Notes: generated by a model not told the origin, from the sequence alone. 64,000 nt of DNA from Megaera sp965229545 (GCA_965229545.1 OZ245887.1:1426001-1490000), one strand, 5' to 3'; counted from the stretch's first letter, positions 8,808 to 18,532 are shown. Numbers and translations are program-made.

Positions 8808-9800
8808 TTATTCTGGCAATTTCGCTAAGTGGTCTTGTTTCCACAGATCGTGATAAAGACTAGGGTCAATATTTCCTCCAGAAATGAGGATAAGAATAGT
8901 TTTTTGGGAGCTATTTTCTTTTAGCCAATTATATGCTGCTGATATACTAATAGCGGCGGACGGCTCACAACTAACCTTTGTTGTTTGCATAAGCCAAGTT
9001 GTCCAATAATAAATTGATTCTTCACTACAAGTATAGAAACCGTCCAATTTTTTTAAATAATTAAATGTCCTCTGGCATACTGAAAGAGCTCTCAGGCCGT
9101 CAGCTATAGTTTTAGGAGAAACTTCAAAACGTTTAATTTTGCCGGATTGTAATGATTGGTAAGCGTCATTGGCGTTTTCAGGTTCGGCACCAATTAGTTT
9201 TGAAGAAGGGGATAATAAATTTTTGGCAAGATAAGTTCCCGCCAATAATCCACCCCCTCCACAGGAAGCAAATATTGCATCTGGCATTTTGATATCACGC
9301 TTTTTCATTTCTATTAAAGCTTCGTAACACATAGTACCAGCCCCGGCAATTGTCTGGTCATCATCAGAAGGATGCAAATAATAAAAACCGTTATCCCCAT
9401 CTTTTTTTGATAAATCCTCTGCTTCTGAGCGGGTTTTGACTTCCATTACCTCGGCTCCATAATATTTAGCAATTCTTTTTTTGATAGGAGAAACATTTTG
9501 AGGTAAATATACCCTCGCATGAATTCCAAATAATTTAGCGGTATAAGCCATGGCAAGAGCATGATTACCTGTGCTATAAGCAACAATTTTGTCAGGAATT
9601 TTATTGTTTTCTTTAAGAGCCAGTAGGTTATTAAGCACGCCTCTTATTTTAAAAGAACCCGTTTTTTGCGTAGCGTCCATTTTAAAATAAATCTGACTGT
9701 CTACCATTTTATTTAAGGTCTCAGAATATAAAAGAGGAGTATTATGAACGTAATTGCTAATTCTACTATACGCTTTTGCAACCATATCTGGAGTTTGCAC
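8808..9800 (-). CDS. PLP-dependent serine/threonine dehydratase-like enzyme
   Basis: The 330-residue protein is a fold-type II PLP enzyme. It has KTGSFKIRG with the Schiff-base Lys (about residue 51), the asparagine loop STGNHALAMA, the phosphate-binding CGGGGLLAG (about 180-188) and a C-terminal SGGN motif. It has no ACT regulatory domain, as in catabolic threonine dehydratases and serine racemases. It may deaminate Ser or Thr to a 2-oxo acid, or racemise serine; the sequence does not decide. It is convergent with the IS256 upstream and divergent from lon. Confidence 0.8.
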   Translation of the reverse strand: MQTPDMVAKAYSRISNYVHNTPLLYSETLNKMVDSQIYFKMDATQKTGSFKIRGVLNNLLALKENNKIPDKIVAYSTGNHALAMAYTAKLFGIHARVYLPQNVSPIKKRIAKYYGAEVMEVKTRSEAEDLSKKDGDNGFYYLHPSDDDQTIAGAGTMCYEALIEMKKRDIKMPDAIFASCGGGGLLAGTYLAKNLLSPSSKLIGAEPENANDAYQSLQSGKIKRFEVSPKTIADGLRALSVCQRTFNYLKKLDGFYTCSEESIYYWTTWLMQTTKVSCEPSAAISISAAYNWLKENSSQKTILILISGGNIDPSLYHDLWKQDHLAKLPE

Positions 9801-9837
9801 TAGAAATCCTAATTTTAGTTTTTATATTCCGCTTAAA

Positions 9838-9905
9838 TAAGCTACGCTAATAATTTAGCAACGTCCGCTACTTGATTTTGTTAGGCGTTGCTATTATATA
9901 GCTTA
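9838..9905. repeat. Imperfect 68-bp inverted repeat upstream of lon
   Basis: Outer arms TAAGCTA (9838-9844) and TAGCTTA (9899-9905) and inner arms AGCAACG/CGTTGCT pair into a long interrupted hairpin in the divergent gap between the dehydratase gene and lon. It has no T-tract. It resembles a small palindromic repeat or a regulatory structure and overlaps the candidate lon promoter. Confidence 0.5.
9872..9900 (+). promoter_or_regulatory. Candidate promoter for lon
   Basis: TTGATT (9872-9877), a 17-bp spacer and TATATA (9895-9900), 54 bp before the lon ATG. It is embedded in the inverted repeat 9838-9905. Match quality is moderate; no heat-shock (sigma-32) consensus is evident. Confidence 0.35.
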
Positions 9906-9954
9906 CAATCTATTAAATATATACATAATTTTTTTTATAAAGGGTAACAAAATA

Positions 9955-12267
9955 ATGAGCAATGAGAAGAAAACTTTACCATTATTAACTCTCAGGGACT
10001 TAATAATTTTCCCTGGAACCATTGCTCCAGTTTTTATCGGTAGGGAAAAGTCGTTAAATGCTTTGCTGGCTGCAAAAAAAATAGAAGATGGTCATCATAT
10101 TCTTTTTGCTACTCAAAAAAAACAAAATATCAAAGATCCAAGTGCAAATGATTTATTTAAAATTGGGGTATTAGCTAAAATAATTCAAACTGTGAAATTA
10201 CCAAATAATAATGCAAAAATTCTTGTAGAAGTAATAAACCGAGTAAAATTAGTTAATATTGAAGATAAAGAAATTTTTGTTGCGGAGTATTTAATAATTC
10301 CTGATTCTGAAGTAAATAACCTTGAAGCTTTAACCCGTGCTACTTCGTACGCAATGGAAGTGTTTCAAGAATATGCAAAGAATAATAAGAAAGTAAATCT
10401 AGAAGTTTTAAATATCCTTAACCAGCAAAAAAATCCCAGCTATATAACTAACTTAATAGCATCCCATTTGGACATTAAGCTTGACCTTAAGCAAAGTTTG
10501 CTTGAACAGGTGAATATTTTAAAAAGAGCAGAAATGCTTATAGAAATTATTACTCGGGAATCAATGCAAATTGATACAGAGCAGCTAATACAACAAAGGG
10601 TAAAAAAACAAATTGAAAAAACCCAAAGGGAATTTTACTTAAATGAACAAATGAAGGCCATCCAACAAGAGATGGAGGGTGGTAGTGAAAGATCCGATTT
10701 TTTTGATCTAGATAAAAAAATAAAAAACCTTAAACTTTCTAAAGAAGCCAGAGAAAAAGCTAGTACAGAGCTAAAAAAACTTAAGATGATGAACCAGATG
10801 TCGGCAGAATCATCAGTAGTTAGGAATTATCTTGATACTTTACTTTCAATGCCTTGGGGGAAAAATACTAAAGCTAGTATTGATATAAACAAGACGGAAA
10901 TGATACTAAATCGTGATCATTATGGGCTTAAGAAAGTAAAAGAAAGAATCATTGAATATTTATCCGTTTTGAAACGTTCCCGTAAAATTAAAGGGCCGAT
11001 ACTTTGTTTTATTGGCCCTCCTGGAGTAGGTAAGACATCTTTGGTAAAATCTATTGCGGAAGCGATGGGTAGAAAGTACTGCAAGTTTGCTCTTGGAGGA
11101 GTTAGAGATGAAGTAGAAATTAGAGGACATCGCAGGACTTACCTTGGTTCTATGCCCGGGAAAATTATTATGTTAATTAAGAAAACGAAAGTAGATAATC
11201 CCGTACTTTTGCTTGATGAAATTGATAAAATGAGTGCAGATTTTAGAGGAGACCCGGCTTCCGCTTTACTAGAGGTGCTTGATCCGGAACAAAATGCTCA
11301 CTTTGCTGATCATTATTTAGAAGTAGAGTATGATTTATCCAATATAGTATTTATTGCTACGGCAAATTCCTACGATTTACCAAGAGCTCTCCTTGACCGT
11401 ATGGAAATTATTAATATTGCCGGTTATATAGAAGAAGAGAAACTACAAATAGCAAAAAATCATTTGATACAAAAACAGTTAAAGCTTCACGGAATGAAGC
11501 CTACTGAGTTAATTATTCCCGATGAAAGTATTCTGGAGTTAATCAGATATTATACCAAAGAAGCTGGTGTTAGGGCACTAGAAAGAGAAATTGGTGCATT
11601 AGCTCGAAAAGTTCTGACCAGAATTTTAAAAGATAAAAATCTAAAATCTGTAACGATAAATCCGACAGACTTGGAAGAATATCTCGGTGTTAAAAAATAT
11701 AGATTTGGTTTAGCAGCAGAAGAAGATCAAATAGGTAGTACTGCAGGTCTCGCTTATACGGAAGTCGGTGGCGATCTACTTACTATTGAAGCAGTTTCTT
11801 TTCCTGGTAAAGGGGGGGTAAAGGCTACAGGTAAACTTGGCGAAGTAATGAAAGAGTCAGCAGATGCAGCTTATAGCTGCTTCCTTTCTAGAGCAACACA
11901 ACTTGGGCTTACTGAAAAAGATTATAAGGAGGTAGATATCCATATACATGTTCCAGAAGGAGCAACCCCAAAAGACGGGCCCTCTGCCGGTATTGCGCTA
12001 TATACTACTATTGTTTCCCTGATGACTAAAAAACCTGTTAAGAAAACTGTTGCAATGACCGGAGAAATTACTTTAAGAGGAAAAGTATTACCTATTGGCG
12101 GGCTGAAAGAGAAATTACTAGCGGCTAGTAGGGGTGGGATTAAAACTGTCCTCATCCCGGTTGATAATGTAAAAGATTTAAAAGAGATACCGGATAATAT
12201 TAAAAATACCCTAGAGGTTATTCCAGTAGCAAACATTGAAGAAGTGTTAAAAAATGCCCTTGTGTAG
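9955..12267 (+). CDS. lon: ATP-dependent endopeptidase Lon
   Basis: Lon degrades misfolded and short-lived regulatory proteins in the cytoplasm. The 770-residue protein has the N-terminal substrate domain (from LPLLTLRDLIIFPG), a coiled coil with NEQMKAIQQE, the AAA+ module with Walker A GPPGVGKTS (about 354-362) and Walker B LLLDEIDKM, and the protease domain with catalytic Ser677 in PKDGPSAGIA and a Lys near 720 in GGLKEKLLAA. Length and order are canonical. Hairpins follow the stop, where the convergent SPFH gene ends. Confidence 0.97.
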   Translation: MSNEKKTLPLLTLRDLIIFPGTIAPVFIGREKSLNALLAAKKIEDGHHILFATQKKQNIKDPSANDLFKIGVLAKIIQTVKLPNNNAKILVEVINRVKLVNIEDKEIFVAEYLIIPDSEVNNLEALTRATSYAMEVFQEYAKNNKKVNLEVLNILNQQKNPSYITNLIASHLDIKLDLKQSLLEQVNILKRAEMLIEIITRESMQIDTEQLIQQRVKKQIEKTQREFYLNEQMKAIQQEMEGGSERSDFFDLDKKIKNLKLSKEAREKASTELKKLKMMNQMSAESSVVRNYLDTLLSMPWGKNTKASIDINKTEMILNRDHYGLKKVKERIIEYLSVLKRSRKIKGPILCFIGPPGVGKTSLVKSIAEAMGRKYCKFALGGVRDEVEIRGHRRTYLGSMPGKIIMLIKKTKVDNPVLLLDEIDKMSADFRGDPASALLEVLDPEQNAHFADHYLEVEYDLSNIVFIATANSYDLPRALLDRMEIINIAGYIEEEKLQIAKNHLIQKQLKLHGMKPTELIIPDESILELIRYYTKEAGVRALEREIGALARKVLTRILKDKNLKSVTINPTDLEEYLGVKKYRFGLAAEEDQIGSTAGLAYTEVGGDLLTIEAVSFPGKGGVKATGKLGEVMKESADAAYSCFLSRATQLGLTEKDYKEVDIHIHVPEGATPKDGPSAGIALYTTIVSLMTKKPVKKTVAMTGEITLRGKVLPIGGLKEKLLAASRGGIKTVLIPVDNVKDLKEIPDNIKNTLEVIPVANIEEVLKNALV

Positions 12268-12302
12268 AAAAAGGGCTTAAAACTCCCAAGAAAATTTCTT
12301 GG
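12256..12302. terminator. Hairpins between convergent lon and the SPFH gene
   Basis: Two inverted repeats lie at the lon end: GCCCTT (12256-12261) with AAGGGC (12271-12276), and a near-perfect palindrome CCAAGAAA-A-TTTCTTGG (12286-12302) followed by TTTG. Placement between converging genes suggests a bidirectional terminator, though T-tracts are short. Confidence 0.5.
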
Positions 12303-12314
12303 TTTGTATTAGTA

Positions 12315-13241
12315 TTATTTTGTATTTTTACTTTTCTTTAATTTATCATAGATTGTTATAGCCTCAGTAATAAAGCTACTAGGACTTGACAAGTTTGCAG
12401 GTAAAATTACTGTGTTTGACTCTTTAGCAAGGTGAGCAAAAGACTCCACGTATTGCTGGGCGACCTTTAAAGAAACAGCTTCTGACCCTCCCTCTTTTTT
12501 AATGGAACTTGCTACAACTTCTATAGATTTGGCAGTAGCTTCGGCCACAAATAATATAGCTTCTGCTTCTCCTTTTGCTCTATTAATTTGATCAGTATAA
12601 GCTGCTTCCGAGGTAAGAACCACTTGAGCTTTTTCACCTTCGGAAATGTTGATCTGAGCTTGCCTATGGCCTTCAGATTCTAGGATTTTTGCTCTTTTTT
12701 GGCGTTCAGCTGCTACTTGCAATTCCATGGCCTGCAAAATCGACTTAGGAGGTTGTATATCCTTAATTTCGTATCTCATACACTGGATACCCCAGTTAAC
12801 AGCGGCTAAATTTATAGACGTGACGATTGCATGGTTTAAAGTTTCTCTTTCCTCAAAAGTTTTATCAAGTTTTAATTTACCTATTTCTGACCGCATTGTG
12901 GTTTGGGCAAGCTGGGATATGGCATAATACGGGTTACTTACTCCATATGATGCTGCAACGGGATCAACGATTTTTACATATAGAACACCATCAATTGAAA
13001 GAGTAACGTTATCCTGGGAGATTGCAGTCTGTGCGTGAACATCAATAGCCTGTTCTTTTAATGTATGTTTATAGGCAATGTTTTGAACTATAGGAATTAT
13101 GATAGTTAAGCCTGGTTCAAGTACTCGGTCGAATTTACCTAAATTTTCAAGCACCCACGCTTCCTGTTGAGGAACAATCTTAATCATTTTAACTAGTAAT
13201 ATGATGGCAAGTACCCCAAAAATTAGTAGCAATATTTCCAT
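12315..13241 (-). CDS. SPFH/stomatin-like membrane protein (QmcA family)
   Basis: The 308-residue protein has one N-terminal membrane helix (residues 2-20), then KIVPQQEAWVLENLGKF, the opening of the SPFH domain of stomatin-like proteins. An alanine/glutamate-rich coiled coil follows (about 185-250), with QVAAERQKRAKILESEG and AYTDQINRAKGEAEAI. Members form large ring assemblies in the inner membrane and are linked to membrane organisation and protease control. A NfeD-type partner usually accompanies one branch but is not here, which favours the QmcA branch. Confidence 0.85.
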   Translation of the reverse strand: MEILLLIFGVLAIILLVKMIKIVPQQEAWVLENLGKFDRVLEPGLTIIIPIVQNIAYKHTLKEQAIDVHAQTAISQDNVTLSIDGVLYVKIVDPVAASYGVSNPYYAISQLAQTTMRSEIGKLKLDKTFEERETLNHAIVTSINLAAVNWGIQCMRYEIKDIQPPKSILQAMELQVAAERQKRAKILESEGHRQAQINISEGEKAQVVLTSEAAYTDQINRAKGEAEAILFVAEATAKSIEVVASSIKKEGGSEAVSLKVAQQYVESFAHLAKESNTVILPANLSSPSSFITEAITIYDKLKKSKNTK

Positions 13242-13416
13242 AACTATTTCCCCCTAAGCAAAAATTTAATTACGATTCTTAATTCGTCTAGTGACTATAT
13301 CATGGTTTTTATTAATTTACTCTTAAAATTATCAGTATAAGAAATACTTTTTTTAAAGTTAAAAAACTATTTATCTTATATTTTTATAAAAAGTAACTAA
13401 TTCTTATAATTTATTA

Positions 13417-13440
13417 TCAAGTGATGCAAATATCACTTGA
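13417..13440. promoter_or_regulatory. Perfect 9-bp-arm inverted repeat between the SPFH gene and mraZ
   Basis: TCAAGTGAT and ATCACTTGA form perfect 9-bp arms around a 6-bp spacer in the 332-bp divergent gap 13242-13573. No T-tract follows, so it looks more like a dimeric repressor site than a terminator. The remainder of the gap holds the MraZ-box-like repeats at 13484-13508 and otherwise nothing I can name. Confidence 0.5.
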
Positions 13441-13483
13441 CCTGGTAAAAATATATGTTTATTTTCCAAATTATTCCATAAAT

Positions 13484-13508
13484 ACCCATGTTAACCCATT
13501 TTTTACCA
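13484..13508 (-). promoter_or_regulatory. Candidate MraZ boxes upstream of mraZ
   Basis: On the minus strand there are two TGGGT pentamers separated by exactly 5 bp (13484-13488 and 13494-13498) and a degenerate third, TGGTA, at the same 10-bp period (13504-13508). The known MraZ operator is direct TGGGN repeats with 5-bp spacers in the mraZ promoter. They lie 66-90 bp before the mraZ ATG, consistent with autoregulation. Confidence 0.55.
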
Positions 13509-13573
13509 ATTTTGTGTTAATCTAAATAAATAATGAGCGGAGTTCTGGTAGTTCAGATTTTTGTATAGGTAAA

Positions 13574-14041
13574 ATGAATATTTTTCTTTCAAAGCATCAA
13601 AACAAAATTGATAAAAAGGGTAGAGTATCTATCCCTTCTGCATTTAGATCTGTGTTATCTGAAGATCAATTTAACGGTATTATCGTTTATCCTTCTTTTA
13701 AAAATAATTGTATAGAAGCTTGTAGTATGGCTCGTCTTCAGGAAATATACGGAATAATCCAGAAGTTAGATCCATATTCTGAGGAAAGGGATGCTTTTGA
13801 AACGATTGTAATGGGAGAGTCTATCCAATTACAATTCGATAATGAAGGGAGAGTTATTATCCCGGTTCATTTAATGCAACAAGTAGGAATTACCCAGCAG
13901 GCCTTTTTTGTGGGTAAAGGATTAGTTTTTGAGATCTGGGATCCGGTTGCTTTTGATGCTCATTTAAAAATTGCCAGAGCTGTAGCTCAAAGCAATAGAT
14001 TTATTCTGAAGAACCAAGAAAATTCAGGAGTAGGGGTATGA
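13574..14041 (+). CDS. mraZ: Division/cell wall cluster regulator MraZ
   Basis: MraZ is a DNA-binding regulator at the head of the division and cell-wall cluster. The 155-residue protein has two SpoVT/AbrB-like swapped-hairpin repeats: DKKGRVSIPSAFR near residue 13 and DNEGRVIIPVHL near residue 92. The start follows a short leader and gives the family N-terminus with conserved hydrophobics. It overlaps rsmH by ATGA (4 bases), typical translational coupling. Candidate MraZ boxes lie upstream. Confidence 0.93.
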   Translation: MNIFLSKHQNKIDKKGRVSIPSAFRSVLSEDQFNGIIVYPSFKNNCIEACSMARLQEIYGIIQKLDPYSEERDAFETIVMGESIQLQFDNEGRVIIPVHLMQQVGITQQAFFVGKGLVFEIWDPVAFDAHLKIARAVAQSNRFILKNQENSGVGV

Positions 14042-14997
14042 ATAACCTTTCATTAGGAGAAAATACTTTGTCTAATCCTCATTATCCGGTATTGCTTTCC
14101 GAAATTATTGAAAATTTACAGCCGGAAAATGGTAAAAAATATCTTGATTGTACTTTCGGTGCTGGGGGATATACGAAAGCAATATTAGATAGTGCTAATT
14201 GCTCTGTTCAAGCTGTAGATCGAGACTCAAATGTTTATAAATACGCAGAAAAATTTTTTTCTAAATACCAGGAAAGGTTTGAATTTATTCAAGGGAATTT
14301 TGCTAATATAAAAGAACTTTTAAAAGGCAAGCGGTGTGATGGCGTAGTATTAGATTTAGGCGTTTCTTCAATGCAGCTTGATGAAAAGGAAAGAGGATTT
14401 TCTTTCATGCGGGATGGTAATTTAAATATGCGCATGAGCACTCGTGGTTATAGTGCTGCAGATTTTATAGCAAGTGCTTCAGAAGCAGAAATTGCTGAAG
14501 TAATTTATAAATATGGCGAAGAAGTTCAGTCTAGGCAGATTGCAAAAATGATAGTGCAGGAACGTCAAAAAGAACCCATTACCACTACAGTTAGATTAGC
14601 TGAAATTGTCCGTAAATCTATGCATTACCGAAAAAGTAAAATTGATCCAGCAACTAAAACATTCCAAGCGATAAGAATTTACATCAATAAAGAGCTTGAA
14701 AACCTAAAAAGTTTTTTAAGTAACCTAAAAGATATTTTAAATCCGGGAGCGAGAGTTCTTATCGTATCTTTCCATTCACTTGAAGATAGTATTGTAAAAT
14801 CTTTTTTTAAAAATCACTCCTTAAAAAAAGTGGCTAGATCCAAGTACGCCCAAGAGCCGGAAAATTATGATGAGAGTAAATGGTTAAAAATAATTTCAAA
14901 AAAGCCGATATTGCCCGCTACTCGTGAAATTAGGGAAAATCATAGATCCAGATCGGCCCGTCTTAGGGTTGCTCAAAAAATTGGGGGTATAAGGTGA
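14038..14997 (+). CDS. rsmH: 16S rRNA (cytosine(1402)-N4)-methyltransferase
   Basis: RsmH methylates C1402 in the ribosomal decoding centre. The 319-residue protein carries HYPVLLSEII, the SAM-binding DCTFGAGGYT (about 39-48), DGVVLDLGVSSMQLD (about 101-115) and the late VSFHSLEDSIVK, all family hallmarks. It overlaps both neighbours (ATGA with mraZ, GTGA with ftsL), so the three form an operon. Confidence 0.96.
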   Translation: MNNLSLGENTLSNPHYPVLLSEIIENLQPENGKKYLDCTFGAGGYTKAILDSANCSVQAVDRDSNVYKYAEKFFSKYQERFEFIQGNFANIKELLKGKRCDGVVLDLGVSSMQLDEKERGFSFMRDGNLNMRMSTRGYSAADFIASASEAEIAEVIYKYGEEVQSRQIAKMIVQERQKEPITTTVRLAEIVRKSMHYRKSKIDPATKTFQAIRIYINKELENLKSFLSNLKDILNPGARVLIVSFHSLEDSIVKSFFKNHSLKKVARSKYAQEPENYDESKWLKIISKKPILPATREIRENHRSRSARLRVAQKIGGIR

Positions 14998-15377
14998 GTT
15001 TATATAAAGTTATAAGCTACATAACCATAATCTTATGTTTGCTAACTATATATGGCCTTTTTACTATAAAAGACAGCGTTGTAACTTTAAAGCTGGAACT
15101 TGAAGAAGTAAAAAAGCAAGTTCGAAACGAAGAAGACGCTATCCGGATTCTTAAGGCCGAATTAGCTTATCTTGGTTCACCTGAAAGGATTCAAAAACTT
15201 GCTCATAAATATTTAACTTTAGAAAAGCCTAAAGTAACTCAAATAACTAAAGACCCTTTATTAGAAGAAAAATCAGAGCGGTCCAAAATTTTTGCTAGTA
15301 CTAAAACCTTGAGAAAATCTAATAAGTGGCGTTACAAAAAAGGACCTGCTAAGTACTTGACAATGGTAAAGGATTAA
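14994..15377 (+). CDS. ftsL: Cell division protein FtsL-like
   Basis: A 127-residue bitopic membrane protein: short cytoplasmic N-terminus, one membrane helix (about 6-24), then a coiled coil with LELEEVKKQVRNEEDAI and the conserved LGSPERIQKLA. Similarity within FtsL is low, so the call rests on this architecture and on position after rsmH. GTG 14994 overlaps the rsmH stop as GTGA. FtsL recruits the septal synthase with FtsB and FtsQ. ftsI, which normally follows, is absent here. Confidence 0.75.
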   Translation: MSLYKVISYITIILCLLTIYGLFTIKDSVVTLKLELEEVKKQVRNEEDAIRILKAELAYLGSPERIQKLAHKYLTLEKPKVTQITKDPLLEEKSERSKIFASTKTLRKSNKWRYKKGPAKYLTMVKD

Positions 15378-15584
15378 AATCAGGAATCGGTATGTAGCGG
15401 TTGGTAACGAGCATTTAATTTCAAAAGCAGGACTTTTACCAAATTTTGTAGAGGCTTGGATTTGACTGAATTGTTTCATACCAACTATTATTCAAAAATA
15501 GGCAAAATTTATATTTATTTTTTTATTACTAGAGATATAATACAACTTTTAATATATTTAAAATATTAGATTTTTAGTTAAAAT
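15378..15584. other. Non-coding or decayed stretch after ftsL
   Basis: About 200 bp without a credible gene. A short plus-strand frame ending NFVEAWI before a TGA near 15464 could be the tail of a lost protein, but I cannot assign it. No structured RNA or IS end is visible. Confidence 0.4.
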
Positions 15585-15707
15585 GTGAGTCCCGATATTG
15601 ATGTAATTATTTTTATAGCTTTTCTGGTTACCAACCTTTTGGTGGGGCTTGCTTATGGCCGGGAAGTAAAAACGATTACTGACTATTCCTTAGGCGGTAG
15701 AAATTAA
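15585..15707 (+). pseudogene. N-terminal remnant of a sodium:solute symporter-like gene
   Basis: GTG 15585 opens a 40-codon frame that stops at TAA 15705. Its first membrane helix and end (EVKTITDYSLGGRN) parallel the start of the next gene (KIKTIQDYALGGRK). It is probably the stump of a tandem paralogue, truncated just where the next copy begins, since the downstream ATG is only 2 bp after the stop. Confidence 0.6.
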
Positions 15708-15708
15708 A

Positions 15709-18532
15709 ATGGATAGTTTAGATATTTCTATCGTTATTGTCTTTCTGGTTGTAACTTTGGCATTAGGTATTGTTAATAGTAAAAAAATAAAAACCATTCA
15801 AGATTATGCCTTAGGCGGTAGAAAATTTTCTACCGGAGCGCTAGTTGCTACTATAGTTGCTATTACTGCTAGTGCTAGTGGATTTTTTACTGATTTAAAT
15901 AGCACTTATACTGATGGATTGTTTTACATTATTCCTGGTCTTTGCTTTTCAGTGAGTTTGCTAATTATAGCTTATATCTTTGTTCCAAGAATGGGAGAGT
16001 TCCTGGGTAATAATTCGGTAGCTGAAGTTATGGGAAAAATATATGGTAAGGAAGCAAGAATTATTACAGCTATCGCAGAGGAACAATCGCAGCTGTTGGT
16101 TCGATTGCAGTGCAATTTAAAGCTTTTGGTAATATAACTGCTTACTTTACAAATATTTCCACTACAGAAGCAATAATTATTTCAGGCGTTATAGTTACAG
16201 CTTATTCTGCTGTGGGAGGAATTACAGCAGTTACCAGAACAGATATTTTACAATTTTTTACCTTTGGTGTTGTAATACCGATTATTGCAGTAACTATGTG
16301 GAATCAGATGTATTATACCAATCATTCTGTAAGCCACGTTTTTATCTCTAATAATTTTAAGTTTAGTGAGTTAACCAATACTGACAATCCTAAATTCTGG
16401 GCTATGGTTAGTCTAATTTTTTACTTTACTATTCCATCTTTGCGTCCAGCGGCGTTTCAAAGAATTTTAATAGGCAGTAGTATAAGCCAAGTAAAAAAAG
16501 CATTTACTATATCCGCTTTTCTTTTCACATTTGTTATGTTAACGACGTGTTGGATTGCTTTTTTAGCATTGAGTATAAACGATAACCTAAGGCCTGATCA
16601 ATTACTAGGATTTATAATAGATAAATATAGCTACAGCGGTTTTAAAGGCTTGATAACAATATGTATTATAGCCATGGCAATATCTACGGCAGATAGCATA
16701 TTAAACGCAACAGCTGTATTATTTTCGAATGATATATTAGCCCCCTTAAATATAGGGGTTAATAGACAATTATTGATATCTAAATTGTTTTCTGTAGGGC
16801 TTGGTTTTTTTGCTATTATTTTTGCCTTTTATGGTAAGGATTTACTCTCGATTATTTTACTTGCTAATAGTTTTTACATGCCTATAGTAACTGTTCCTTT
16901 ATTACTGGCAATACTTGGTTTCCGCAGTACAAAAAAATCAGCATTGAGCGCTATGAGTGCTGGGTTTATGACTGTAATCATCTTGAAAAATTTTGCGGCC
17001 GGGAGATCCCATTTTTTGTGGAATGCTCATCAATATGATAGTTCTTTTTGGTTTTCATTATATATTTAAGCAGTCAGGGGGGTGGGTCGGGATTAAGGAT
17101 TATAGCTATTTGGAGAAGAGTAAGAAGGAAAAGAACCGGATGATTGCTGCTCTGGTAAGAAATATTCAAGATTTTAGCTTTATTGAGTTCTGCAAGGAGA
17201 GAGCCCCAAAAGATGAGCTTAATTACATGCGGCTTGGGATATACTTTATAATATATGGATTTAGCACCATGTATTCGACCAGGTTAGAGCTGGTAGGTGA
17301 CCAAAGTAAAGTTATAGTAGTTGTTTATCAGATCATGATGGTTACGGGAGTTTTAATGGCGATGTATCCGATTTGGCCACCGAGGATAAAGCATGAGATT
17401 ATAGTGCAGGTAGCGTGGCATATAGTCATCTTCTATATGTTGATAGTATTTGCTGTTTTCTTTGTTATGGTGAATAAATTTGGCCAGTTACAATTTGCCC
17501 TGTTTGTGCTGAATATATTAATAGCGACTATTCTAACCGGTTGGCGGCTTGGGATAGGGATGAGCATAGTAGGGTTTTACTTTGGTTTGGAGCTATATAA
17601 ATATTACGCCGGAATAAATGAAATTGATTTTACAGTCGGTTCGCCTGAATTTGTATCGATATATGTAGTAATACTTGCTGGAGCAGTGTTATTAATGTTC
17701 TTCAAACCGAAAGAGGAACATCAGGAGCTAACTGAAGAAAAGAACGAGCATTTAAACGGCAGGATAAATATGTATAAGGACCAGGTCCGGGAGGCAGAAG
17801 CATTAAAGGGGCGGTTTATTCGCAATATAACCCATGAATACCACGCTCCGATGACTGGGATATCAAGCATGGCTCAAGTACTTTTGCAGGATTATGATAA
17901 GTTAAATGATGAGCAGCGAAAAATAGCAGCTAAAACGATACTAGATAGCTCGCTTCGCCTTGAGGTGTTTGATGCGAATATATCGAGTCTTTCAAAACTG
18001 AATAAACCAAGTTATGACTTAAAACTAGCACCTACTGATTTCAGCCAGCTGGTAGAAGATAGGGTTACACTTTGCCGCAAAGCTATACGAGAATGAAGAA
18101 GAGAGTACTATTCGTTGGCGAGAAGGAGCGGAGAAGAGAACAAGAAACTGGCAGCTAGATATTGAAGAAGGGATCGTATTAAATATTGATAAATATTATC
18201 TAAGTCAGGTAATAGATAACCTGATTATCAATAGTATTAATTACGCCAAAAGTGGAACTATTGCCATTAATCTTAAAAGGGATAATGAGAATGAAGGGAT
18301 AATCTTGAGCATTAGCGATGAGGGGATAGGGATTCCGCCTGATGAGTTAGATGAAGTATTTGAGGAGTTTACGGTAAGTTCTAGAACCCAAAGTTTTGCT
18401 GGTGGAAGAGGAGTAGGCCTTGCGGTATGTAAAAAAATTATTGAAGTACACGGCGGGAAGATAAAAGCCGAAAGTAAAAGAATGGGTACTACAATCTGGT
18501 TTACCTTGCCTAAAGTAATTAAAAGCCGCTAA
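15709..18532 (+). pseudogene. Sodium:solute symporter / sensor histidine kinase fusion, broken by three frameshifts
   Basis: The parts read consecutively as one large protein in three successive frame changes. An SSS-type transporter (about 13 helices, start DYALGGRKFSTGA) is followed by a membrane region, then a histidine kinase. Phosphoacceptor His is in RFIRNITHEYHAP; the ATP-binding part has N-box NLIINSINYAKSG, G1 DEGIGIPPDE and G2 GRGVGLAVCKKI. Frame breaks lie near 16080, 16995 and 18093. Such fusions (CbrA-like) couple solute transport with signalling. All motifs are conserved, so decay is recent or the indels are sequence errors. Confidence 0.8.
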
